This document shows, in pieces, positions 1 through 7,597 of a DNA stretch of 50,252 nt. The translations under genes and the position numbers were made by a program. Below the pieces are notes generated by a model. It ran no database searches. It was given only the letters and a program-made list of their open reading frames with translations, and was not told the DNA's origin. Origin of the DNA: Pedobacter sp. Leaf216 (GTDB lineage Bacteria > Bacteroidota > Bacteroidia > Sphingobacteriales > Sphingobacteriaceae); assembly GCF_001421515.1 (NCBI RefSeq), contig NZ_LMKM01000003.1:99604-149855 (forward strand), read 5' to 3'. Numbering within the stretch: the stretch's first letter is position 1; each line of letters opens with the position of its first letter.

Positions 1-600
1 ATCGCCTCTAGGGCATCCAAATTGCATATCGGAACGATTTTAGGTCGAAAAATCAATAATTTATCTCTCCGTTAGAAGCGTTTTAGGAGAATCGTCATGC
101 TGTCCTAAAACTTTCAGGATCAGGTATATTTTTGCAAAAAGATACTGAAATAAATTCAGCATGACGATCGCGTTAGGGAAAGCAAGAAAATATTAGTCCA
201 TGCGAATAAAAATAGTTCAATGCAGGGTTATAGTTACATATTGCGATACCATCGCCTCTCTAGGGCATCCAAATTGCAAATCGGGACGATTTTAGGACGA
301 AAAATCTATAGTTTATCTCTCCGTTCGAAGCGTTTTAGGAGAATCGTCATGCTGTCCTAAACTTTCAGGATCAGGGTATATTTTTGCAAAAAGATACTGA
401 AATAAATTCAGCATGACGATCGCGTTAGGGAAAGCAAGAAAATATTAGTCCATGCGAATAAAAATAGTTGCGTATGTGATCTGCTGCATTTTCAATGAAG
501 GATTATAGTTATATACGGAGATACAATCGCCTTTCCCGTGCATCCCAATTTTAAATTGACACGATATTTTGCTTGATAGATCTCTCCATTTTGTTGCACT
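1..600. repeat. Tandem ~250-bp non-coding repeat, two copies plus a degenerate third
   Basis: Copy 1 runs 1-250, copy 2 runs 251-525 and is nearly identical over about 220 bp, and a degraded start of a third copy follows at 526-600. Each full copy begins atcgcctct...agggcatcc and ends with a stretch around cgttagggaaagcaag. Copy 2 carries about 24 extra bases near its end (around 470-493). Each copy holds a long-range inverted repeat, atcgtcatgctg / cagcatgacgat, at 91-102/157-168 and 344-355/410-421, with a smaller ctgaa-ttcag hairpin inside (145-159 in copy 1). No ORF was seen. The copies probably extend beyond the left edge of the window. Confidence 0.85.
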
Positions 601-615
601 TCATTAGAGATAAAT

Positions 616-2256
616 TTATCCCAATTTCCTTCCGGTATTGATCACATTTACACCATTAAAACGAGTGGTGGCACTGCCATGAGATACTGCACTTGCCTGC
701 CCTGGCTGGCCTTTCCCATCAGAAAATGTTCCGCCCAATCTATAATCATTTTTATCACAGCGTTGTACGCATGAGTTCCAGAATTCTTGTGTATTGGCCT
801 GGTAGGCAGCATCTTTAAACATGCCTACTATTTTGCCTTCCTTAATTTCGTAAGCCAGCTGTGCGCTGAACTGGAAATTATAACGTTGCTGATCAATAGA
901 ATAAGAATTGCGGCCGAACATATAAATTCCTTTCTCAACATTTTTAACCATATCGGCAGCACTTAAGGCTGCATTTCCTGGTGCCAATGAAACATTTGGC
1001 ATTCTTTGAAACTGAATATTGTCCCAACTATCGGCATAGCAACAACCTTGCGATTCTTTTAATCCTAAAATATGTGCCTGATCGCGAATAGTTTGATAGT
1101 TTACTAAAATTCCATCTTTGATAATATCCCATTTGCCACATTTAACACCTTCATCATCATAACCGACAGCACCTAAAGATCCTGTTTCCAGCTTATCGGC
1201 AAGAATGTTTACCTCTTTACTGCCAAAGTTGAATTTTTTACTCTCCCATTTATCCAGCGTTAAGAAACTCGTACCTGCATAATTGGCTTCGTAACCTAAA
1301 ACGCGGTCTAATTCGGTTGGGTGACCAACAGATTCGTGTATGGTTAGGAAAAGGTGAGAGGGATCTAAAACGAGGTCGTATTTACCTGGGGCAATGGGCT
1401 TGGCTTTCAGTTTTTCATCCACATGTACAGCTGCTTCGCGTACATCTTCCAAAATATCGTAACGCTTTTTGTACATGGTAACCGGGCCACCTTTAATTTT
1501 TTCTTCCTCTTTTGGTTTAAGGTATTCAAAACCCATCCCCATTGGTGCGCTTAAAGCATTTCTGGTTTCAAACTTACCACTGGCTGCATCTGTTTTTGTA
1601 AGGGTAAAGGTTGGCCAGATTCTGTGGATATCCTGATCGATATAAGAACCATCTGTTGAGGCAAAATATTTCTGCTCATTAATCATAAAAAGATTGGAGC
1701 TGATGTATTTTGCACCACCCTTCATGGCTTCGCTGTTTACTTTTAAAAGAAGGTCAACTTTATCTGCAATGGGTACTTCAAAAGCATTAATTTCTATGGG
1801 TGTTTTCCAGCTTACATCTCCATATCCTTTTTGCGGGGCCAACTGCACAGGCTCTTCCATCAATTTGGAGTTCCCTTTTGCAATGGCTACGGCTGCTTCC
1901 GCAGCTTTTGCAATGCTGGCATCATCCATATTGTTGGTTGCGGCAAAGCCCCAGCTTCCGTTGGCAATTACACGTACACCTAAACCATACGATTCGGAAT
2001 TGGAGATGTTTTCTACCCGGGTTTCCCTGGTGGCCACAACCTGGTTCAGGTACCTGCCTATGCGTACATCGGCATAAGTGGCACCTTTGCTTTTAGCGGC
2101 ATTAAGTGCAACATCGGCCATTTTTTTCTTCAGCGCAACATCTACAGGTGTTAAAGATTCTTCAACAGAAATGATTTTGCCAAAGGCAGGGATGTTGGGT
2201 ATTATGCTGGCACCAAGGCCAACACCTGTCATATATAAGAAATCTCTTCTTCTCAA
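616..2256 (-). CDS. tldD: TldD-family metalloprotease subunit, second copy, Tat-type signal
   Basis: This 546-residue protein belongs to the TldD/PmbA (peptidase U62) family. In E. coli, TldD pairs with TldE to make a zinc protease for small peptides and unfolded substrates. The N-terminus MRRRDFLYMTGVGLGA has an RRxFL motif and a hydrophobic stretch, as in Tat export signals. The HExxxH zinc motif is HESVGH at residues 307-312. Near the C-terminus, where long-form TldD proteins usually have CGKGQP, this one has DGKGQP, so the third metal ligand appears to be Asp instead of Cys. It is the last gene of a minus-strand tldD-tldE-tldD cluster and is very similar to the copy at 3715-5349. A 139-bp gap with a palindromic repeat separates it from tldE, so it may be less tightly co-expressed. 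Family assignment is firm; export and partner choice are inferred. Confidence 0.9.
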   Translation of the reverse strand: MRRRDFLYMTGVGLGASIIPNIPAFGKIISVEESLTPVDVALKKKMADVALNAAKSKGATYADVRIGRYLNQVVATRETRVENISNSESYGLGVRVIANGSWGFAATNNMDDASIAKAAEAAVAIAKGNSKLMEEPVQLAPQKGYGDVSWKTPIEINAFEVPIADKVDLLLKVNSEAMKGGAKYISSNLFMINEQKYFASTDGSYIDQDIHRIWPTFTLTKTDAASGKFETRNALSAPMGMGFEYLKPKEEEKIKGGPVTMYKKRYDILEDVREAAVHVDEKLKAKPIAPGKYDLVLDPSHLFLTIHESVGHPTELDRVLGYEANYAGTSFLTLDKWESKKFNFGSKEVNILADKLETGSLGAVGYDDEGVKCGKWDIIKDGILVNYQTIRDQAHILGLKESQGCCYADSWDNIQFQRMPNVSLAPGNAALSAADMVKNVEKGIYMFGRNSYSIDQQRYNFQFSAQLAYEIKEGKIVGMFKDAAYQANTQEFWNSCVQRCDKNDYRLGGTFSDGKGQPGQASAVSHGSATTRFNGVNVINTGRKLG

Positions 2257-2285
2257 TTTTTGGTATTTTTAAATTCTTAAGTGGG

Positions 2286-2356
2286 TCGTCATTCCCAACT
2301 TGATTGGGAATCATAATGCAATAGCTTTAGGATTTCCACCTGCGCGGGAATGACGA
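2286..2356. repeat. REP-like palindrome between tldE and the second tldD
   Basis: Outer arms tcgtcattccc (2286-2296) and gggaatgacga (2346-2356) are exact reverse complements, and an inner hairpin ttcccaa-ttgggaa lies near 2292-2310. A related element with the same outer arms sits at 44668-44754. In RNA from the minus-strand cluster it would fold within the tldE-tldD gap and could stabilise or attenuate the transcript; that role is inference. Confidence 0.8.
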
Positions 2357-2395
2357 ATCGCCTATTTCTGTACTTTGGTTGAGATGACGATTCAA

Positions 2396-3712
2396 TTAAA
2401 TCGCATCTGATAATGAGGTAAATGTAAAATCCCGTATTTTCATTGGTGGGATCAATCCGCTGCCTGTTCTTACTGGTTTACCCAAAGCTTCTACATTGTT
2501 AAGCATAATTACCGGACTTTCATTAAACCTGAAATTCTTGATCGGAAATTTAATCTCGCCATTTTCGATGTAAAAAGTACCGTCACGCGTTAAACCTGTT
2601 AGTAATAGTGTTTGCGGATCTACCGAACGGATGTACCAGAAACGGGTAACCAAGATTCCTTTTTCGGTGCTTTTGATTAAATCTTCCAACGATTGCGTGC
2701 CGCCTTCAATGATTACGCTGCGGCTAAACGGAACGGGTTGAATATTTTTTTGTGCAGCCCAATATCTTGAATAGGAGAGGTTTTTAACAATTCCTTTTTC
2801 TACCCACTGTGTTCTTTTTACTGGTAAACCATCGCCACTCCAAGTTGCAGAAGGGATTTCGCTATTCATCGGATCGGAATAGATGTTTACATTTTCTGAA
2901 AACAACTGCTCACCTAAACGCGTACCGCCACCTTTTTTGCTCATAAAACTTCTGCCTTCATCTGCACTTCTGGCATCGAAGCCTCTAAACATATTGCTTA
3001 ATATATCGCTGGCTGCAAGAGGCTCTAAAATAACGGTATATTTTCCGGGTTCAATTGCTTTTGCACCAGCTGAACCATTGGCTTTACCTGCCGCAATTTT
3101 GCTTAGGGCAAGTGTATCCATTTTATCAAGGTCGTTAAAGCTTTGCTCAACATAGCCTGAGCCTGTTCCTTGTTTGTTGCGTACAGTTACCGAAAATGAA
3201 ACATCTGTACCTTTATTGTAGGCGAACAAACCTTTAGAATTCATAATCGCATTGAAACGGGTCGAGTTTTCTAAAAAGCCTGCTGCATCCAAACCTGCTG
3301 CTTTTGATACACTTAAACTTTTCCCTACCATTTCGGCTCTGGTATCGGGCGTCATGGCTGCAGTTTTAGGATTGAAAGTATTTGATTCTGCAAAGGTTTG
3401 CGGACCTAAAAGGGGCATAAACTCTGGGTTTTCGGGAGCCAGCATGGCCAGTTCTTCTGCCCGCTTTACCACTTTTTGCAAAGAGGCATCATCAAATTCA
3501 TTTATCGTTGCCGAGCCTGTTTTTTTACCAAAGGTTGAGCTTACCCCTAAACTCATGGTACTAATCTGTCCGGCGGTAGAAACTGCATTGCGAGCATAAC
3601 GGATATTTCCGCCATCCGAACCATTTAAACCTACTTCACAGAAATCGGCTTTCGAAAAACCAATTACTTTTTTTAATATCGCTTGGGCTTCTTCTTTACT
3701 TAATATGGCCAT
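2396..3712 (-). CDS. tldE: TldE/PmbA-family subunit of a TldD/TldE protease
   Basis: This 438-residue protein is of the TldE/PmbA type. In characterised systems this subunit lacks the metal site and forms a heterodimer with TldD. No HExxxH motif is present, and no signal peptide (N-terminus MAILSKEEAQAILKKVIG), in contrast to both flanking TldD proteins. The C-terminal part contains the usual glycine-rich region followed by a final beta segment. The start codon lies 2 bp after the stop of the upstream tldD (3715-5349), so these two genes are almost certainly co-transcribed. One TldE between two TldD copies suggests either that both share it or that one TldD acts alone. If the TldD signals are functional, how a TldE without its own signal reaches the same compartment is unclear, although Tat can carry folded partners together. 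Confidence 0.88.
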   Translation of the reverse strand: MAILSKEEAQAILKKVIGFSKADFCEVGLNGSDGGNIRYARNAVSTAGQISTMSLGVSSTFGKKTGSATINEFDDASLQKVVKRAEELAMLAPENPEFMPLLGPQTFAESNTFNPKTAAMTPDTRAEMVGKSLSVSKAAGLDAAGFLENSTRFNAIMNSKGLFAYNKGTDVSFSVTVRNKQGTGSGYVEQSFNDLDKMDTLALSKIAAGKANGSAGAKAIEPGKYTVILEPLAASDILSNMFRGFDARSADEGRSFMSKKGGGTRLGEQLFSENVNIYSDPMNSEIPSATWSGDGLPVKRTQWVEKGIVKNLSYSRYWAAQKNIQPVPFSRSVIIEGGTQSLEDLIKSTEKGILVTRFWYIRSVDPQTLLLTGLTRDGTFYIENGEIKFPIKNFRFNESPVIMLNNVEALGKPVRTGSGLIPPMKIRDFTFTSLSDAI

Positions 3713-3714
3713 AA

Positions 3715-5349
3715 TTATATTTTTCTTGCTGTATTGATAACATTAACTCCATTGAAACGTGTTGTAGAACTGCCATGTGAAACAGCACTGCTTTGTGAAG
3801 GCTGACCCTTTCCATCATTGAACGATCCACCTAAACGGTAATCGCTTTCATCGCAAATGGCATTACATGAGTTCCAAAATTCTTGTGTATTGGCCTGGTA
3901 AGCAACATCGTTAAGCATACCTACAATTTTACCTTCTTTAATTTCGTAAAAAATCTGTCCGCCAAACTGGAAATTATAACGTTGCTGATCGATAGAAAAA
4001 CTGCCGTCGCCGATGATATAAATGCCTTTTTCTACATTCTTGATCATATCATCCACGCTTAATTTTTCTTTGCCCGGCTGTAATGATACATTGGGCATTC
4101 GCTGAAATTGTACATCATCCCAACCTTGAGAATAGCAGCAGCCATTTGATTCTTTTAAGCCAATAATGTGTGCCTGATCGCGGATGGCCTGATAACTTAC
4201 CAATACCCCATCTTTAATTAAATCCCAGTTTTTACATTTTACACCTTCATCATCATAACCCACAGCACCTAATGATCCCACCTGTGTTTTATCTGCAAGG
4301 ATATTCACTTTATCACTGCCGAATTTAAATTTTTTCGATTCCCATTTGTCTAACGTAAGGAAACTTGTTCCGGCATAATTGGCCTCGTAACCTAAAACGC
4401 GGTCTAATTCGGTAGGGTGCCCAACAGATTCGTGGATGGTTAACCAAAGGTGAGAAGGATCTAATACCAGGTCGTATTTTCCTGGCTCAACCGATTTGGC
4501 TTTTACTTTTTCGTTGGCTACACGTGCAGCTTCCTTTACATCCTCAAGCATATCGTACCTGCCCTTATACCGGGTTACAATACCGGTAACTTTATCCTCA
4601 GGGCGGGCATGCATGTATTCGTAACCTTTACCCATTGGCGAACTAAGGGAATTACGGGTTTTAAATTTACCCGATTCGCGATCAACTTTAGTTACATTAA
4701 AGGTTGGATAAATGCGGTGAACATCCTGATCGATGTAAGAACCATCAGTAGAAGCAAAGTATTTTTGTTCGTTAACCGCAAAAATAACGGAGTTTACAAA
4801 GTTGGCCCCATTTTGCATGGCCACATCGTTCACATTTAGAAGCAGGTCTACCTTTTCTTTTACAGGAACCTCAAAGGCATTAATTTCGATTGGTGTTTTC
4901 CAACTTACCTCGCCATAACCTTTTTGTGGAGCAAGCTGAACGGGTTCGCCTTGTATTTTGGCGTTGGCTTTTGCAACGGCTACTGCCTGCTCTGCTGCTT
5001 TGGCAATGGCATCTTTAGTTACGTTGTTTGTTGCGGCAAAGCCCCAGCATCCGTTGGCTAAAACGCGGATGCCGACACCGTACGATTCAGTATTGGCTAC
5101 GCCTTGAACTCGTTTTTCGCGGGTGGCTACAAACTGGTTTAAATAACGGCCGATACGGATATCGGCATATGTTGCGCCTTTGGATTTGGCTGCATTTAGG
5201 GCAACATCAGCCAGTTCTTTTTTAATTTTTACATCCACTCCATCAAGCGCTTGTAGCGGGTCTATCGGAGTTCCGAATGCAGCGAGATCGGGCAGGAGTA
5301 ATGCACCCATACCCATTCCGGATAAGTAGAGGAAATCTTTTCTTTTCAA
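3715..5349 (-). CDS. tldD: TldD-family metalloprotease subunit, first copy, Tat-like signal
   Basis: This 544-residue TldD/PmbA-family protein is the first gene of the minus-strand cluster. Its N-terminus, MKRKDFLYLSGMGMGALLLP, is a hydrophobic signal preceded by KRKDFL, close to a Tat motif but lacking the strict arginine pair. The zinc motif HESVGH lies at residues 306-311 and is followed by the same PTELDR stretch as in its paralogue at 616-2256. The late metal-ligand motif reads DGKGQP, with Asp where Cys is usual. It overlaps nothing upstream; 461 bp of repeat-rich DNA separates it from the next gene. The two tldD copies are alignable along their full length with few indels, which points to tandem duplication around tldE. 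Confidence 0.9.
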   Translation of the reverse strand: MKRKDFLYLSGMGMGALLLPDLAAFGTPIDPLQALDGVDVKIKKELADVALNAAKSKGATYADIRIGRYLNQFVATREKRVQGVANTESYGVGIRVLANGCWGFAATNNVTKDAIAKAAEQAVAVAKANAKIQGEPVQLAPQKGYGEVSWKTPIEINAFEVPVKEKVDLLLNVNDVAMQNGANFVNSVIFAVNEQKYFASTDGSYIDQDVHRIYPTFNVTKVDRESGKFKTRNSLSSPMGKGYEYMHARPEDKVTGIVTRYKGRYDMLEDVKEAARVANEKVKAKSVEPGKYDLVLDPSHLWLTIHESVGHPTELDRVLGYEANYAGTSFLTLDKWESKKFKFGSDKVNILADKTQVGSLGAVGYDDEGVKCKNWDLIKDGVLVSYQAIRDQAHIIGLKESNGCCYSQGWDDVQFQRMPNVSLQPGKEKLSVDDMIKNVEKGIYIIGDGSFSIDQQRYNFQFGGQIFYEIKEGKIVGMLNDVAYQANTQEFWNSCNAICDESDYRLGGSFNDGKGQPSQSSAVSHGSSTTRFNGVNVINTARKI

Positions 5350-5511
5350 TTGGTTTAGTTTAGTAGGTTTACGATCTCAAGATAGCCATTTGCGACCCTA
5401 AAAAGGCAAATTGATTATAACATTTTAGTTTCAATGCTGAATAAGGGATGTTTTTTTATGAAAAGACGTTTTTTGGTTGATATAACCACGGTTTGAGGTG
5501 TTTTCTTAGTT

Positions 5512-5570
5512 TTTTTGCCACGGAAACACAGAAAGCACGGAATATTTATTTAATTGTAATCCTGAAGGAT
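5512..5570. repeat. Dispersed repeat, partner at 21291-21362
   Basis: A 27-bp segment (5512-5538, tttttgccacggaaac followed by acagaaagcac) is identical to 21291-21317. After a variable part, both loci share taatcctgaagg (5558-5569 here). Both copies lie in intergenic DNA near the second repeat family at 5638-5723 and 21188-21231. Confidence 0.8.
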
Positions 5571-5637
5571 AATTTATTTTATCCAAATCAATATAAGTGA
5601 CATGATTTTAAGGAAATGAATACCCTATGATTATCGC

Positions 5638-5723
5638 CATTGCGAGAAGGCTTTTTCAGGCGACGAAGCAATCTTTATGACAAGGCTCACTAACATGAAA
5701 GATTGCTTAGTACCTCAGCAATG
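5638..5723. repeat. Long palindromic intergenic repeat
   Basis: Outer arms cattgcgag (5638-5646) and ctcagcaatg (5714-5723) pair with one bulge. Inner arms aagcaatctt (5666-5675) and aagattgctt (5699-5708) are exact reverse complements. A one-sided, more diverged relative is at 21188-21231. It lies 3' of the five-gene cluster ending at 5811 and could protect or end that transcript, but there is no T-run typical of an intrinsic terminator. Confidence 0.75.
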
Positions 5724-5810
5724 ACGACCGCTTTACTGAAGCCTGTCAATAGCAACAGAGTCGAAGGATTATTTTTCCTACCAATAAGTTCTGTAACAAG
5801 CTTTACTGCA

Positions 5811-7595
5811 CTAAGTTGCCAATATCCTCGATTCGTACCATAAAAAAGCGGCTGAGATTAAAAATCCTGCAAAAAACCACCAAATGGATATTTCTTCTTC
5901 GATAACAACATTATTTACCTGTGATTTATTGTTAACATTGGCAGAATTTTTAACAAACTGTTGAGTATCATTTAACATTTGCTGATTTTTAAGTGCCTGC
6001 CAATCGGTTTTACGATAAATATACAGCGGCTCAATATTTTGGTTTACCTGTAAATCTACCCAGCCTGTTTTTTGAGGCCAGTAAAACGCATCCCATTGAA
6101 AAGGCAATTCCATATTCTGGCGTGGACTTAACTTAACCTGGTCTATTTTTAAGATGGGCAACTTTTCAGAAGCAGCCAAATCAGCAATGATTCTTGTTTT
6201 TTGATGAACAGCAGGGAATTGAGGAAGGATGTTAACCGATTGGCTATCATTTTTTTTTCTGGCTGCATTGGCTAAAAGTTTAGACCAGTAAGTTGCATAA
6301 TCGGTTTTTTTTCCAGAAAGCAACCAATTGTAGGTAGATGAAACAGTTGAGATAAGTACTTTGCCGTAACCCTTAATATTGCTGTTTACCAATGTTTTAC
6401 CTGTAGCATCGGTAATCAGCGGCAGGTCATTTTGATTGGTTTTTAAAAACAATGTTTGCTCAAGGGGAAGAGGATTAAACTTAAAACGATTTTCTGTAAG
6501 CATTAAATTCAGCGTTTTTCCCTTTAAAACAGGAGATTCATATCTGGCAAATAATGCACTAAGTGGGGTAGATGGTTTGGTACTTGCCACCCTGATCAGT
6601 AATCCCATTCCATTTTTAACCATTATATCTATCGAAGCCCTTTCGTTTGAATTTAATGCCGCCAGCTCGTCTTCATCAATGATCAGCATGTCGAATTTTT
6701 TCAACGATGAAGTATTGATCTGATTGAGGTTCAAACTATCCATATTCAGAAAATCTGAAGCATACTTATTTTTACTGATCTGACTCCGGAATGCCAATGG
6801 ATAATGGTTTTCGTACAGCCAGTTTTTTAAAAACTTATATTCAAAATCAGGGAAAGAAGCCAGGATTAAAACCTTCATAGGTTCCTGGTCGCCCACTTGC
6901 ACCGGAACAGGTTCTTTGGAAAGTGTATCCTTCTTATGCAAAGCAATTAACTCATAAACAGCATTTCCTATATGCTTAGGGCTGGTTTTGAATGAAAATG
7001 ATTTATTTGTTTTAGCACCGATAGTAATAGAATCAACCGCTTTACCAAAGCCTTTAAGTAAAAGTTTAACCGTTTCATTACCCATATTCTGGTAAGTTCC
7101 CTGAACGATTAAAGTTTCGCTGCTTTTTAACCTGGTTAACCAATTGGCGGCAATTATACCGGTTGGCTTTGCCGAAGCATGAAACCCAATCTGGTATCCT
7201 TTGAGGTTTTTTAATTCAGTTGCATTTAAGCCATAACCGTATATTTTCAGTTTGTGGATAGTTGGATTCGATTTTAAGAAATAAGAAAGGTCGTTAATGG
7301 TGGTGGCCTTAACTTTTTTTAAATCTACAAAAGGAAGCGTGTATTTTTTTTCTTTGAGTTTTGCCACCGAATCAGGGTTTGTACCTGCAGTGAGTAAAAT
7401 AATTTCATCTGCATTTTGCTGCACGTTTGTTTCATATTTGATGGGCACAATTAACAGCACAAAACAGCCAACAGCGATAATACTTGCTAAAATCCGCCAG
7501 GTAATTCTTGCTTTATTAGTTCTACGCAACTCTTTGTAAAGCAAAAAAGCCAATAACAATAACCCAGCAATAATAGCGATGTATATAAACTCCAT
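5811..7595 (-). CDS. Membrane protein at the end of the MoxR/BatA cluster, GATase-like middle
   Basis: This 594-residue protein has two N-terminal membrane segments (about residues 3-22 and 33-53), a large soluble part, and one C-terminal membrane segment (about 570-588) before a short tail. The soluble part has a Rossmann/class I glutamine amidotransferase-like feel (PMKVLILASFPDFEYKFLKN near residue 240, MLIIDEDEL near 305, then GMGLLIRV), but no catalytic Cys triad is seen, so it is probably a non-enzymatic scaffold. Its start lies 2 bp after the stop of the preceding gene, so it is the last member of the moxR-DUF58-batA-like operon. Such proteins regularly close this operon in Bacteroidota. 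Exact function is unknown; a role in envelope stress or protein-complex assembly is only inferred from neighbours. Confidence 0.8.
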   Translation of the reverse strand: MEFIYIAIIAGLLLLAFLLYKELRRTNKARITWRILASIIAVGCFVLLIVPIKYETNVQQNADEIILLTAGTNPDSVAKLKEKKYTLPFVDLKKVKATTINDLSYFLKSNPTIHKLKIYGYGLNATELKNLKGYQIGFHASAKPTGIIAANWLTRLKSSETLIVQGTYQNMGNETVKLLLKGFGKAVDSITIGAKTNKSFSFKTSPKHIGNAVYELIALHKKDTLSKEPVPVQVGDQEPMKVLILASFPDFEYKFLKNWLYENHYPLAFRSQISKNKYASDFLNMDSLNLNQINTSSLKKFDMLIIDEDELAALNSNERASIDIMVKNGMGLLIRVASTKPSTPLSALFARYESPVLKGKTLNLMLTENRFKFNPLPLEQTLFLKTNQNDLPLITDATGKTLVNSNIKGYGKVLISTVSSTYNWLLSGKKTDYATYWSKLLANAARKKNDSQSVNILPQFPAVHQKTRIIADLAASEKLPILKIDQVKLSPRQNMELPFQWDAFYWPQKTGWVDLQVNQNIEPLYIYRKTDWQALKNQQMLNDTQQFVKNSANVNNKSQVNNVVIEEEISIWWFFAGFLISAAFLWYESRILAT

Positions 7596-7597
7596 AT

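Larger units (their letters stand above)
5350..5810. other. Gene-free stretch with dispersed repeats
   Basis: No gene is seen in these 461 bp. The tldD promoter should lie close to 5350, but no clear TAnnTTTG box was found on the minus strand. The stretch holds the 27-bp dispersed repeat at 5512-5538, the stem-loop at 5638-5723, and a tail near 5735-5775 (caatagcaacagagtcgaag) that resembles another common intergenic repeat. Confidence 0.7.
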
